Positions 1 to 9,566 are shown, numbered from the stretch's first letter. The stretch is DNA of 63,149 bases from a gamma proteobacterium HIMB30 (GCA_000227525.2 AGIG01000035.1:1-63149), one strand, 5' to 3'. Notes: generated by a model not told the origin, from the letters alone. Program-made: numbers and translations.

Positions 1-1557
1 ATTTTCAACGACGTCAACACAGAGTGGTTCGGCACGCTTCTCATATTGTGAATTACCTGATTGCCGAAAGCGTTCTTTATAGACGGCATGCTTGATCGAG
101 ATGCCTAAATGCTTCGGAACCCACTGCCGGATCAACTGCCGCCGATGGTTGGCCTTTTTTGGATCAACTGTTTTTGGTGGTCGATATTCCTGAATATGTA
201 AATAATCAGCGAATTGATCAATGACCACGTTATATTCGGGTAAATCAGAATCATAGATTCGGTAGCAGTTGATGTCATTATTTTTCAATAGTTTAGAACG
301 AGATTTGAGATTTTTTGAAAGGCGATTGAGTAACGGTATGATCTCTTCTGGAGGATCAAGCTCTTGCTGATGATCAACCGCTTGGGGCGGTAGCCCAAGG
401 CGGAACTTGGCAATATTGAGCCGAAGGCCTCCCGCCTGCATTTCCCATTTCTTATCCGCGCGTAATCCGAGCGCTTGAATCAATTCCTTTTCTGAGGTCA
501 CTAAACCGAGCTTGGCATTCTGGAATGCCTTACATCGGTCTCCAAGCGTCCGGTATAGGCTCGCCAGATCGTCATTTCGACCCAACCGAGTACCATAAGG
601 AGGATTCGCCAGAATCCAAACTGTTTCTGAATTCGTGACTTGAGCCGTGGCTGGTGACAACGATTCGATTTCGCTGATCTCAACAGAAATTCTGTCAGAC
701 AGTCCTGCACGCTCGATATTGGCGCGCGCACGGTCGACCGCCTCAGCATTGATATCAAATCCCAAAAAACGTGTCGGGGTTTGTATTTCGTTCAATCGTG
801 TTGTCGCAACTAAATCAGTCCAAGAAAGTTTTTCTAATCCAGTCCAACGAGACAACTGATTTGAGAGCCGCTGTCTTTGTGGTGCGATCTGATTCAACCT
901 CATGCAGGCCTCAATCAGGATCGTTCCACTACCACAGCAAGGATCGATAATTACAGATGGCGGATGCTGGTCAATCTTCAATCGTGCCAGCATGACTTGG
1001 GCAAGTGTTTCCCGTAATGGTGCCTCTCCTCCCTCGGTTCTGTAACCACGCTGATTGAGTGGGGCACGGTTTAAATTAATCCCGATATCAACCTGACCAC
1101 GCCCAAACCGGATCGCAAGACGTACCGCAGGGTCTTCCGTGTCATGGTCTGGTCGTGGGCGCTTGGCCAAAGTGGCTTGATCGCGAATTGCATCCATCAC
1201 TAATTGACCGGCGAAGCGCGTATCTTTTAACCAGCCCACTTTGCCAGTGATATCAACCCGAACACTCGTTCCGGCGTGGAGATGTGCATTCCAGTCAATC
1301 GCTCTCAGTAACTCTCGAAATTGGTCAGCTGTCGTCGCCTCTCCACGATCCAACAACCACACAACACGGTCTCCGACCCGCGTCGTCAAAAGCACTCGAT
1401 ATGCATCTAAAAGCGAACCAGCCGCAGTGACCCATCCGAGCTGGCGACCCTTGACTTCAAGGCCGAGTGCCTGAACCTCGTCAGCAACTAAATCATCAGT
1501 GGCCAGAAGAGTTCCAATTGCGAAAACACCTGTGCTATTTTCAATCTCGTAGTTCAT
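1..1557 (-). CDS. rlmKL: RlmKL, bifunctional 23S rRNA guanine methyltransferase (3' end cut by window edge)
   Basis: The frame reads 519 codons from the ATG at 1557 to base 1 without a stop, so the C-terminus lies outside the window. The protein begins MNYEIENSTGVFAIG, followed by a THUMP-like region. The first Rossmann methyltransferase domain has DPCCGSGT (S-adenosylmethionine loop) and NPPYGTRLG (catalytic NPPY). After these comes the start of the RlmK half, with EYRPPKTVDPKKAN, a stretch typical of this family. In E. coli the protein is about 700 residues; the N-terminal half makes m2G2445 and the C-terminal half m7G2069 of 23S rRNA. The gene is divergent from rmf, 70 bases apart, an order common in Pseudomonas relatives. 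The assignment is firm; only completeness is unknown. Confidence 0.93.
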   Translation of the reverse strand, partial: MNYEIENSTGVFAIGTLLATDDLVADEVQALGLEVKGRQLGWVTAAGSLLDAYRVLLTTRVGDRVVWLLDRGEATTADQFRELLRAIDWNAHLHAGTSVRVDITGKVGWLKDTRFAGQLVMDAIRDQATLAKRPRPDHDTEDPAVRLAIRFGRGQVDIGINLNRAPLNQRGYRTEGGEAPLRETLAQVMLARLKIDQHPPSVIIDPCCGSGTILIEACMRLNQIAPQRQRLSNQLSRWTGLEKLSWTDLVATTRLNEIQTPTRFLGFDINAEAVDRARANIERAGLSDRISVEISEIESLSPATAQVTNSETVWILANPPYGTRLGRNDDLASLYRTLGDRCKAFQNAKLGLVTSEKELIQALGLRADKKWEMQAGGLRLNIAKFRLGLPPQAVDHQQELDPPEEIIPLLNRLSKNLKSRSKLLKNNDINCYRIYDSDLPEYNVVIDQFADYLHIQEYRPPKTVDPKKANHRRQLIRQWVPKHLGISIKHAVYKERFRQSGNSQYEKRAEPLCVDVVEN

Positions 1558-1627
1558 TTGAAATCACAAGTGGCAACCAAAGATAAGGGGTCGGTTTTAG
1601 ACGCCGACTCCGAGGAGATCACAGTTA

Positions 1628-1837
1628 ATGAAAACGATAAAACGTAGCTTAATTGACCGTTTCTATAATCGCGGTTATCGCGCTGGAATTGGTGGCAAAT
1701 CAAGGGAGCTTTGCCCTGCCATCGCCGGCTCGGGTCGCGATGCCTGGCTCTCAGGTTGGCGAGATGGTCGAGCCGCTTCTTGGGACGGCCTAACCGGCGT
1801 GTCCGGGATTCATTGTGACCCGCAAATCGCTTCGTAA
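1628..1837 (+). CDS. rmf: Ribosome modulation factor
   Basis: This is a 69-residue basic protein. The core RGYRAGIGGKSRELCP followed by AWLSGWRDGRA matches the RMF signature of E. coli (RGYQAGIAGRSKEMCP, WLGGWRE). RMF binds the 30S subunit in stationary phase and drives dimerisation into inactive 100S ribosomes. It is about 14 residues longer than the E. coli protein, mostly at the C-terminus after the Trp-Arg motif. An AGGAG ribosome binding site lies 8-10 bases before the ATG. The gene sits between rlmKL and pyrD, its usual place in Pseudomonadales-type genomes. A stem-loop lies just downstream, between rmf and the convergent pyrD. Confidence 0.93.
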   Translation: MKTIKRSLIDRFYNRGYRAGIGGKSRELCPAIAGSGRDAWLSGWRDGRAASWDGLTGVSGIHCDPQIAS

Positions 1838-1849
1838 CGATGTAATGTG

Positions 1850-1872
1850 CCACGTCCTCACAAGGGACGTGG
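1850..1872. terminator. Stem-loop between convergent rmf and pyrD
   Basis: CCACGTCC and GGACGTGG form a perfect 8-bp stem around a 7-base loop in the 51-base gap between the rmf and pyrD stops. It has no strong T-run on either side, so it may be a weak bidirectional terminator or an mRNA 3'-end stabiliser. Confidence 0.5.
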
Positions 1873-1888
1873 TTGAGGCGCTCTTCTC

Positions 1889-2887
1889 TCATCGCGTCAT
1901 CCGAATCGCATCACGGACTAAGACCGGACCTCGATAAATCAACCCGGTATACAACTGAACAAGTTGAGCCCCGAGCTCTAATCGTCGTTTCGCATCGTCA
2001 CCAGACATCACGCCTCCGACTGAAATCACGGGCAGTGTCGCCTCAAGCGCATCAATTGCAATTCTCAGACAATGCTCAGCTTTGGTAGTCAATGGTGCCC
2101 CAGACAGCCCCCCCGATTGTTCCCGAAAATTGCTTCTCAGTCGCTCTCGGTTCAGGGTGGTATTGGTTAAAATCACGCCGTCCGCTTGAGTCCGTTTAAG
2201 CGCCTCGAGTACTTGAATTAAGTCTTGATCCTCGAAGTCTGGCGCGAGTTTGACAAACACAGGCAAGTAACCGTCTTTTCGATTGTGTAGATCACTCCGT
2301 GCTTCCAGAACGGGTGCCACGACATCGAGAATTTTTCTGGCTTCAGCTAAATCACGAAGCCCGGGGGTATTGGGACTCGACACATTGATCGTGATGTAGT
2401 CACACACTGCGGCAGCCTTTTGAATACAGGCTACGTAGTCAAGATGCGCCTCTTCGTTTGGCGTGTCTTTATTCTTTCCAATATTGACACCGATAATTCC
2501 CTGATAGGGATGATTCTGCAGTCGCTCAACGAGCGCGTCGACGCCGTGGTTGTTAAAACCAAAGCGATTGATCAGACCGGCATCTTCCTCGAGTCGAAAC
2601 ACGCGTGGCTTGGGATTACCAGGTTGAGACCGCGGGGTCACGGTGCCAACTTCAAGATGACCAAAGCCAAGACGAGAAAAACCAGAGACAGCCACCGCAT
2701 CTTTATCAAGACCTGCCGCCAATCCAATTGAATTCTTGAATCGCAATCCTGCGATTTCACAAGGTCGACCTTCCTCAGGAGCTGAGGGTCCCAGGCATTG
2801 ACCGAGCACTTTTAGGGAATTGATCGTCAGATCGTGCGCCACCTCTGGATTGATCCGAAATAGTGCAGGTTTGATTAGTGAGTACAC
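1889..2887 (-). CDS. pyrD: Dihydroorotate dehydrogenase (quinone), class 2
   Basis: The 332-residue protein oxidises dihydroorotate to orotate with FMN and passes electrons to quinone at the inner membrane, the fourth step of UMP synthesis. Visible class-2 features are the N-terminal helical membrane-associating segment (MYSLIKPALFRINPEVAH), GLAAGLDKDA, the NVSSPNTPGL active-site loop near residue 170 with the catalytic serine region, the FVKLAPD strand and SVGGV near the C-terminus in the FMN phosphate site. Length matches the family (about 336). It converges on rmf. The next gene upstream starts 66 bases away on the same strand and ends at 2954. Confidence 0.95.
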   Translation of the reverse strand: MYSLIKPALFRINPEVAHDLTINSLKVLGQCLGPSAPEEGRPCEIAGLRFKNSIGLAAGLDKDAVAVSGFSRLGFGHLEVGTVTPRSQPGNPKPRVFRLEEDAGLINRFGFNNHGVDALVERLQNHPYQGIIGVNIGKNKDTPNEEAHLDYVACIQKAAAVCDYITINVSSPNTPGLRDLAEARKILDVVAPVLEARSDLHNRKDGYLPVFVKLAPDFEDQDLIQVLEALKRTQADGVILTNTTLNRERLRSNFREQSGGLSGAPLTTKAEHCLRIAIDALEATLPVISVGGVMSGDDAKRRLELGAQLVQLYTGLIYRGPVLVRDAIRMTR

Positions 2888-2953
2888 AACAATTCCCCGA
2901 TTGGAAGGCTCGCTATGGTATCGAACCTTCAGCTAGAGGGCCACGACATCCGA

Positions 2954-4591
2954 TCAAGTCAGTGTTGTTTGCTCATCACCCAAGTGAAAAGAATCTTTTG
3001 AAACAAGCGACCAATATGTTCTGAGCCGCGGATCTTCGACCACGCCTTCTCCTGTCAACAATGCGCCATCAGAGACGCGTGGATAGATCTGATCTGCAAG
3101 TTTGATTTGACTTGCCGATAGACGTCTGACGATATGACGGCGGTTCAAGTCTTTTGGATGAGGTATTCCAGCCGCTCCAAGCAACTCAGCAACTGCCTCG
3201 AGGGTATGCTTATGAAAATTTCGTACGCGTTCGGCACGCGATGGAATATCAATGGCTCGATACCGCTGAGGATCCATGGTTGTAATTCCTGTCGGACAAT
3301 GCCCGGAACCACAATCTTTTGCTTGGATACATCCAAGGGCAAACATGAATGGCCGCGCCATATTGCACCAGTCGGCGCCTAAGGCACAGACACGGGTAAT
3401 ATCGTATGCGCTCACAATCTTCGCAGACGCTCCGATTTTGACCCGCTCTCTCAAGCCTGCTCCGCGTAGCGCATTATCGACGAAAACAATGGCATCCCGA
3501 AGTGGTGATCCGATATGGTCTGAAAATTCAGTGGGAGCGGCCCCCGTCCCGCCTTCGGAGCCGTCAACCGTGATGAAATCGAGCACCTGCCCGGTTTCAA
3601 CCATTGCTTTCACCAGCGCCACAAACTCCCATGGATGACCGATACAGAGTTTGACGCCGACAGGTTTGCCGCCAGACAGTGATTTCAAACGTTGGCCGAA
3701 CTCAAGAAGTTCTGTCGGCGTTGAAAATTCGGCATGACTAGCTGGCGATTCACAGGTTTGACCCATTGGGATTCCACGCGTGCGCGCAATTTCTTCAGTC
3801 ACTTTTGGTGCAGGTAACACCCCGCCGTGCCCGGGTTTTGCACCTTGACTGAGCTTAATCTCAATCATTTTCACTTGGGTTAAAGTCGCGTTTTGTTTGA
3901 ATAACTCCGCATCAAAGCAACCGTCCGGAGTACGGCAGCCAAAATAACCCGTCGAAATCTGCCAGATCAAATCCCCACCACCAGCGGCGTGATAACGAGA
4001 CAACGATCCCTCCCCCGTATTCTGTGCAAACCCCCCAAGTTGAGCCCCTTGACTCAGAGCTTCCACAGCCGGTGGGGACAACGCGCCAAACGACATACCA
4101 GAAATATTCAATAAAGACATCGAATACGTGAGATCTTGGCCCTCAACACCGACTTCTGTTCGAAAATCATGATCAGTGATTTTGATCGGATTCACTGAGT
4201 GATTCAGCCAATTAAAGTCTTCTTCGTACACCGCTTTTTCGGTTCCGAACGATCGCTTTGCTTGATTATTCTTTGCACGCTGATAAACCATCGCTCGCTG
4301 GTTCCGCGAATAAGGCGTTTCATCGGTATCCGACTCCCAAAAGTACTGACGTAATTCAGGTCGGATACTTTCGAGTAAATAGCGTAAACGACCCATGAGT
4401 GGATAATTTGCGCGAACTGGATGGGTACTCTTGAAGTAATCTCGGCATCCTAAAACTGCAAAGAAACCAAAGACCACTGTCGGCCAGATCATGTGCGACG
4501 ACAGCAAAATTCCCAGAGCCGATAACACTGTCAAACCGCATACTGCTGACCAAACAGCGTAACGACCGAATAATATTTCTTTCAATAGCAC
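2954..4591 (-). CDS. Membrane-anchored FMN-binding glutamate-synthase-family protein
   Basis: The 545-residue protein starts with two hydrophobic segments (about residues 12-30 and 32-48), followed by a domain like the FMN/Fe-S central part of glutamate synthase large subunits. Motifs include GEGSLSRYH, KLSQGAKPGHGG, the ITVDGSEGGTGAAP phosphate loop and a cysteine cluster (CIQAKDCGSGHCPTGI) matching the GOGAT Fe-S ligand region. It lacks the glutaminase domain, so the substrate is not clear; family members are annotated only as FMN-binding glutamate synthase family proteins. The start is GTG, two bases after the pepN stop, without a clear ribosome binding site, so it is probably translationally coupled to pepN. 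The actual reaction cannot be told from the sequence. Confidence 0.8.
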   Translation of the reverse strand: MLLKEILFGRYAVWSAVCGLTVLSALGILLSSHMIWPTVVFGFFAVLGCRDYFKSTHPVRANYPLMGRLRYLLESIRPELRQYFWESDTDETPYSRNQRAMVYQRAKNNQAKRSFGTEKAVYEEDFNWLNHSVNPIKITDHDFRTEVGVEGQDLTYSMSLLNISGMSFGALSPPAVEALSQGAQLGGFAQNTGEGSLSRYHAAGGGDLIWQISTGYFGCRTPDGCFDAELFKQNATLTQVKMIEIKLSQGAKPGHGGVLPAPKVTEEIARTRGIPMGQTCESPASHAEFSTPTELLEFGQRLKSLSGGKPVGVKLCIGHPWEFVALVKAMVETGQVLDFITVDGSEGGTGAAPTEFSDHIGSPLRDAIVFVDNALRGAGLRERVKIGASAKIVSAYDITRVCALGADWCNMARPFMFALGCIQAKDCGSGHCPTGITTMDPQRYRAIDIPSRAERVRNFHKHTLEAVAELLGAAGIPHPKDLNRRHIVRRLSASQIKLADQIYPRVSDGALLTGEGVVEDPRLRTYWSLVSKDSFHLGDEQTTLT

Positions 4592-4593
4592 GT

Positions 4594-7191
4594 CTAATCT
4601 ACTGATTTACTGACAATTTCATACAAATCTTTTGACAAGTCTTTTGCTGCCATACGACGTAATTCTGCTTTCATTTGTTCTTGGAATGTTGACTCGAAAC
4701 GGCCCCATTGACACAACGGCATCACCAATCGAGATGCGATCTGTGGATTCATCGCATCCAGTTTCAGAACGGAGTCGGCTAATAAACGATAACCATCAGG
4801 CGTGTGGAATGCTTTAACGTTCCGATTCGCAAATGCTCCCAACACGGATCGCACACGGTTTGGGTTGGTCCATGCGAATCGCGGATGCGATGTCAGTTCT
4901 TTGATGCGATCAACTGTCGCCGTATTTTCGTTCACCGCCTCAGTCGATAACCATAAATCAAGCACTTCGTCTGTCTCAGCGCGATCGATAAATCGTTGTG
5001 AGAGTTCCAGCGAAACAGATTCACTCGCGTCACTTCGGGCGATACGGTACGCGGCATAGCGTTCCGTTAAATTCGAAGCGTTTGCTTCAATGTCGAGAAT
5101 CAAATGATCAATTGACTCCACCTTTGCCATATAACCAAGTGCTGTGATCGCTAATGAACGGCGACCAATGGCATCAGCGCTTGGCTGATATGGCCCTGCG
5201 ACTCGCATCGCTTCGAATAACGTACGCCACATCGACGACCCAGCTAAAGCAATTCGTTGCCTTAGACGCTTACGAGCTTCGAGTATCTTTTGTGGATCTG
5301 TAGGCTGTAAGGCATCCCAGAGAATGTTGTCTTGCGGCAGCGTGAGCATTTCAGAAAGACATGCCGGGTCAGAGATACTGCTGGGATCTCGAATCAAGTC
5401 ACAAATCAACTGCTGTAGTGACGCATCGAGGTTTGCCTCCGGAGTTTCGAGAAACTCCTGAATCGCATGCATGTACAATTCTTGAATTGCGTCCCACCGG
5501 TTGACACCATCATCATCGAAACGCGCCAGCGCGACGAGGTCGCTCGTCTGACGATCCATCTCTAATTTAACGGGTGCTGATAAACCTCGTAATATGGAAA
5601 CCACCGGACGAGCCGATACCCCAGCACAGGTAATTGAAGCGACTTCTTCAGTCAATTCAAACAACGTTTCAGGAACAAGCACGTCACCAGTTTGCTGATC
5701 AATCACTTGATACCTAACAGGTATTGCGTATGGCTTGTGCGAGTCCTCACGTGCGATGACAGGTGACTTTTGAGCCAATTGAATGGTTAAGGTCTCAGTA
5801 TTCTGATCGTGCTCGATATCAACACGCACTCTTGGCGTACCTGGCTGCTGGTACCATCGCATGAACTGGGAAAAATCCCGCCCCGAGACCTCGCCCATCG
5901 CGTCGACAAATTCATTGATTGTGACCGCTTGGCCATCATGTCGATCAAAATAAAGATCACTTCCTTTACGGAAGAGTTCTGCTCCGAGAAGCGTGTGAAT
6001 CATCCGCACGACTTCAGCACCCTTTTCGTAGATTGTCAGGGTATAAAAATTAGAGATTTCCTGATACTCCGATGGTTGCACTGGGTGCGCTGTTGGACCT
6101 GAGTCTTCTGTAAATTGCGCACTACGAAGAAAGTTCACGTCTTGGATGCGCTTGACGGCACGAGAATTGGTATCCGCACTGAACTCACTATCTCTAAATA
6201 CCGTCAATCCCTCTTTGAGACTTAACTGAAACCAGTCACGGCAGGTCACCCGATTCCCAGACCAATTGTGGAAATACTCATGCGCGACGATTGCTTCAAT
6301 TCGCTGAAATGCCTGGTCAGTGGCAGCAGCAGCATTTGCAAGCACACAACTTGAGTTAAAAATATTAAGGCCTTTATTTTCCATGGCGCCCATATTGAAA
6401 TGGCTTACGGCAACAATCATGAAGATGTCGAGGTCATACTCACGACCATACACCCTCTCATCCCAAGCCATCGCGCGCTTCAAACTCTGAAGTGCGTAAT
6501 CGACTCGATCCAAGTCTTTTGGTTCAACATAAATTCGTAGATCGATACAACGACCGGACATTGTCACGAATTCATCGTGCTTAACCGCAAGGTCGCCTCC
6601 AACCAAAGCAAATAGATAACAAGGTTTTGGGAATGGATCACGCCAAACCACCTCGCGTCGGCCATCCGGCAACAGTTGATCGCTGACTGGATTGCCGTTA
6701 GACAGTAACACCGGGTGGCTGGCATCGGAGATGATCCGTGTCGTGAAAATACTCATGACATCTGGACGATCTGGATAATAGGTAATCCGCCGAAAACCCT
6801 CAGCCTCGCACTGTGTACAAAACATGCCGTTCGATAAGTACAAACCCTCAAGCGCAGTATTCGCCTCAGGATTGATTTCGGTCTCTATCTCGAGATGAAA
6901 CTCATCCGGCACTTGACGAATCATTAATGTCTCATCGATTTCCACCAAGCGATCGGCCTCAATCTCAGCACCATCAACTTTGATTGAGATTCGATTAAGG
7001 TTTTTGCCATTCAGCTCGAGTGCGTGCTGACCCTTCATAATCCGACGCACGACCGATGATTGGGTCACTCGAGTACGTGTCGGGTCGAGCGCAAAAGTCA
7101 GATCGACAGAGTCGATTGCAAAAGGGAACGCCTCATAATCAACGAGGCGCGTAATGGATGGCGCAGAATTCATGGTGCGCGAGTCAGTCAT
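4594..7191 (-). CDS. pepN: Aminopeptidase N (M1 family)
   Basis: This cytoplasmic zinc aminopeptidase removes N-terminal residues from peptides. The substrate-anchoring GAMEN motif (FNMGAMENKGLNIF) is followed by the zinc site HEYFHNW with the third ligand Glu in LKEGLTVFRD, the standard M1 order. Length is 865 residues from the chosen start against about 870 in E. coli. The longest frame starts at a TTG two codons earlier; the ATG at 7191 is preferred because AAGGAT lies 7 bases upstream. It overlaps the end of the DUF1315 gene by 8 bases and is followed after 2 bases by the GOGAT-like gene, so nadK-DUF1315-pepN-GOGAT looks like one transcription unit. Confidence 0.95.
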   Translation of the reverse strand: MTDSRTMNSAPSITRLVDYEAFPFAIDSVDLTFALDPTRTRVTQSSVVRRIMKGQHALELNGKNLNRISIKVDGAEIEADRLVEIDETLMIRQVPDEFHLEIETEINPEANTALEGLYLSNGMFCTQCEAEGFRRITYYPDRPDVMSIFTTRIISDASHPVLLSNGNPVSDQLLPDGRREVVWRDPFPKPCYLFALVGGDLAVKHDEFVTMSGRCIDLRIYVEPKDLDRVDYALQSLKRAMAWDERVYGREYDLDIFMIVAVSHFNMGAMENKGLNIFNSSCVLANAAAATDQAFQRIEAIVAHEYFHNWSGNRVTCRDWFQLSLKEGLTVFRDSEFSADTNSRAVKRIQDVNFLRSAQFTEDSGPTAHPVQPSEYQEISNFYTLTIYEKGAEVVRMIHTLLGAELFRKGSDLYFDRHDGQAVTINEFVDAMGEVSGRDFSQFMRWYQQPGTPRVRVDIEHDQNTETLTIQLAQKSPVIAREDSHKPYAIPVRYQVIDQQTGDVLVPETLFELTEEVASITCAGVSARPVVSILRGLSAPVKLEMDRQTSDLVALARFDDDGVNRWDAIQELYMHAIQEFLETPEANLDASLQQLICDLIRDPSSISDPACLSEMLTLPQDNILWDALQPTDPQKILEARKRLRQRIALAGSSMWRTLFEAMRVAGPYQPSADAIGRRSLAITALGYMAKVESIDHLILDIEANASNLTERYAAYRIARSDASESVSLELSQRFIDRAETDEVLDLWLSTEAVNENTATVDRIKELTSHPRFAWTNPNRVRSVLGAFANRNVKAFHTPDGYRLLADSVLKLDAMNPQIASRLVMPLCQWGRFESTFQEQMKAELRRMAAKDLSKDLYEIVSKSVD

Positions 7192-7450
7192 GATCAATAT
7201 CCTTCGATGGGATGACGTCAGAAGTAGCGTCCATAATGCCGGAAGCCTGCTTTTTTCGATGAATAAATCCGGTTCGCTCTTCTTCAGGGAGTTTCAATGC
7301 GTCGTAAAGGATTGTCGCTTCAATCATCAGCTCTTTCTGTTCACGTGATACAACCCGACCATCCGGGAACTTCCCTAACTCGATCGCCTGCTTGAGATCA
7401 CTCACCATGCTAGGAGTGAGTGATTCGACCAATTCATTCACTGTATTCAT
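7184..7450 (-). CDS. YeaC-like DUF1315 protein
   Basis: This is an 88-residue soluble protein. The stretch AIELGKFPDGRVVSREQKE resembles E. coli YeaC (AVELGKWPDGVALTEEQKE), which defines the DUF1315 family; its function is unknown. Its ATG overlaps the nadK stop by 4 bases (ATGA) and its stop overlaps the pepN start by 8 bases, so the three genes are translationally coupled. The position between nadK and pepN recurs in Pseudomonas-type genomes. Confidence 0.85.
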   Translation of the reverse strand: MNTVNELVESLTPSMVSDLKQAIELGKFPDGRVVSREQKELMIEATILYDALKLPEEERTGFIHRKKQASGIMDATSDVIPSKDIDHD

Positions 7451-8343
7451 TCGTCATCCTGCTGAGATTCGATACGCCCACCCCATTGCAGTTTCGATCG
7501 GCACACGTCGTAATATGAGTAACCTGGCGGATGCAACAGGGTTAACTCCTCGTCTGATTGCCGAATCACAATTTGATCACCCAACAGCACGGCGATGTGT
7601 GTTTGCCCGTCGCAACTGACTTGAGGCAATGCTTGATGTTTTTCCGTCACAGTCACCGACACAACACAATTGGCCGGAACGACAATCGGTCGCGCGTTTA
7701 GGGTATGAGGAAACATGGGGACGAGGACCAGCGCATCAACCTTCGGATGCATAATCGGACCACCTGCCGATAATGCATACGCGGTCGAACCGGTTGGCGT
7801 TGAAACAATCAACCCGTCCGAGCGACTGGAATACACGAATTGTCCATCGATAGAGAGATCGAACCCAAGCATCCGTGCACTTTGACCTTTATGCAGAACA
7901 ACGTCGTTCAACGCTGTCGCCTGTGCGATGATTTGACCTTCCCGAATGACCTCGACCGCATTCAATCGCCTCTTTTCTTCTGTGAATTGGCCCTGAATGG
8001 CCTGACCAACCTTTTCAATCGCTTCTGATGGTCGAATATCCGTGAGAAAACCCAAAGTTCCGCGATTAACCCCCAAAACCGGGGTATCAAATTTTGAAAG
8101 TGCACGGCTCGCGCCAAGCAAACTTCCGTCGCCTCCGACAACGATCGCCAATTCTACTTTTTGCCCAATATGGTCGAGTGCGCAATGCGGCAGATCTGAG
8201 AATTCCCCGACATCAGCGATTTCATCTTCAATCCAGATTTCAAGCGATTGCTGTCTCAAGAAATCGACCAACCGTGCTATCGTTTCGATTGCTTGTTGAT
8301 GACCTGCACGACCAATCAGTGCGACACTTTTAAACTTATTCAC
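7447..8343 (-). CDS. nadK: NAD kinase
   Basis: The 298-residue enzyme phosphorylates NAD to NADP, the only route to NADP. The conserved GGDGSLLGASR (catalytic Asp) lies near residue 70, followed by GVNRGTLGFLTDI, DGLIVSTPTGSTAY and ALSAGGPIMHP, all hallmarks of the family. Length is normal (E. coli 292). The start is GTG at 8343 with AGGGA upstream. Only 20 bases separate it from the divergent DUF1853 gene, so at least one promoter must lie inside a coding region. It heads the nadK-DUF1315-pepN run. Confidence 0.95.
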   Translation of the reverse strand: MNKFKSVALIGRAGHQQAIETIARLVDFLRQQSLEIWIEDEIADVGEFSDLPHCALDHIGQKVELAIVVGGDGSLLGASRALSKFDTPVLGVNRGTLGFLTDIRPSEAIEKVGQAIQGQFTEEKRRLNAVEVIREGQIIAQATALNDVVLHKGQSARMLGFDLSIDGQFVYSSRSDGLIVSTPTGSTAYALSAGGPIMHPKVDALVLVPMFPHTLNARPIVVPANCVVSVTVTEKHQALPQVSCDGQTHIAVLLGDQIVIRQSDEELTLLHPPGYSYYDVCRSKLQWGGRIESQQDDE

Positions 8344-8363
8344 TAATCATCCCTGGAAGCTCA

Positions 8364-9290
8364 ATGCCTAAATTGCCCATGTTGTCAGACGCAAATCATG
8401 CAGATGCAATCGCGCGGGAACTGCAATGGCTGCTCGAAGCAAAACCGATCTGGTCGTCTGATACAGAGCTTGATTGTGTGCCACTGAAGAAAATTTGCAA
8501 CGGCTCAATGACAGAAATCGCTGAGAATTTATCAAATGAATGGGCCTGGCACGGTTCACCTAAGCGTTTGGGGCGACGATTCGAGAGCTTATTGACTGCA
8601 CTATTTGAGCAAAGTGAACACGCGAAGCTTCTTGGTCATGGGATTGTGGTGAAAGATCAGAAACAAACCATTGGGGAATTGGATTATCTCATTGAATTAC
8701 CCGATCGAATTATCCATCTTGAAGTTGCAATTAAGTTTTACGCAGGGATCGGAAGCTCAATCGATCGATTAAGTCAGTCTGCCTGGGTCGGTCCAAGTTG
8801 CCAGGATCGGTTGGATCTGAAGATCAACCACCTCAAAAACCATCAATTGCCCCTAAGTCAGACTGCATTGGGCCAAAAGTCGATCACTGATGAAGGTTTA
8901 GTCAAACCCGATGCAACACTCGGATTGATCTTTGGTTATCTGATCGAACCATGGTCGGATGTCGGGCACCTCCCCGTCGGGTTTCAAACATCAAATCCGG
9001 CGTACTGGACCACGCATCAAGATGCAAATGCAGCGATGCGTCATGTCAGTCGACCCTATTCGACAGACTATGGTTGGACTCGCTTAGAACGTGACCATTG
9101 GATTGCGCCATATTTTGGTCAGGCAAATTTACCGCTGGTTGTGAAATCATTGGACAAGCCGACTCAGGCCGATTGTTATGCGCTCACGGCACGGCGGGCG
9201 CCGTCGGCCGAAAAGCTTCGGCTATTCGTGATGCATGATGATTATAGGAGTGAAGCGAACGCGGCAATGCAGAGAGCCAAAGAATGCTAA
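8364..9290 (+). CDS. DUF1853 protein, possibly of PD-(D/E)XK nuclease fold
   Basis: The 308-residue protein resembles DUF1853 proteins found next to nadK in related genomes; no function is established to my knowledge. The segment GELDYLIELPDRIIHLEVAIKFY places an Asp, then about 14 residues later E-V-A-I-K, the spacing of a PD-(D/E)XK active site. Upstream helices carry RRFESLLTALFEQ, as expected before such a core. No signal peptide or membrane segment is visible. The ATG at 8364 has GGAAG nearby. The nuclease-fold idea is an inference from spacing, not a demonstrated activity. Confidence 0.75.
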   Translation: MPKLPMLSDANHADAIARELQWLLEAKPIWSSDTELDCVPLKKICNGSMTEIAENLSNEWAWHGSPKRLGRRFESLLTALFEQSEHAKLLGHGIVVKDQKQTIGELDYLIELPDRIIHLEVAIKFYAGIGSSIDRLSQSAWVGPSCQDRLDLKINHLKNHQLPLSQTALGQKSITDEGLVKPDATLGLIFGYLIEPWSDVGHLPVGFQTSNPAYWTTHQDANAAMRHVSRPYSTDYGWTRLERDHWIAPYFGQANLPLVVKSLDKPTQADCYALTARRAPSAEKLRLFVMHDDYRSEANAAMQRAKEC

Positions 9291-9293
9291 CAA

Positions 9294-9566
9294 TTATTGG
9301 CTTGGGTGGATCTCCATACAGTATCTCACCTCACGAAATGCCTTCTCCGAATGCTCTTTGGTGATGCGATAGTTTCCCCATTCATTTTTTGTAAATGACA
9401 GTTTTGCTTCACCAGCACCATCAAAACTTTGAAAATAACGCATCAGATCCGACTCACACTCTGAACGCATGTCATACACGCCCGAGCCAATCTTCCCAGT
9501 CGATGGCGCAGCCGTTCCCTGAAATACTGGATCCATGCCCAATACGACGATAATCGTTACCCACAT
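9294..9566 (-). CDS. Small exported-looking protein of unknown function
   Basis: I do not recognise this 90-residue protein. The frame is open further upstream, but the ATG at 9566 has GGAGAG 6 bases before it and gives a short hydrophobic N-terminus (MWVTIIVVLGM), possibly a degenerate signal. Two cysteines (in SECESD and RYCMEI) could form a disulfide. It ends 3 bases from the stop of the convergent DUF1853 gene and lies downstream of the ABC exporter on the same strand. Confidence 0.5.
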   Translation of the reverse strand: MWVTIIVVLGMDPVFQGTAAPSTGKIGSGVYDMRSECESDLMRYFQSFDGAGEAKLSFTKNEWGNYRITKEHSEKAFREVRYCMEIHPSQ

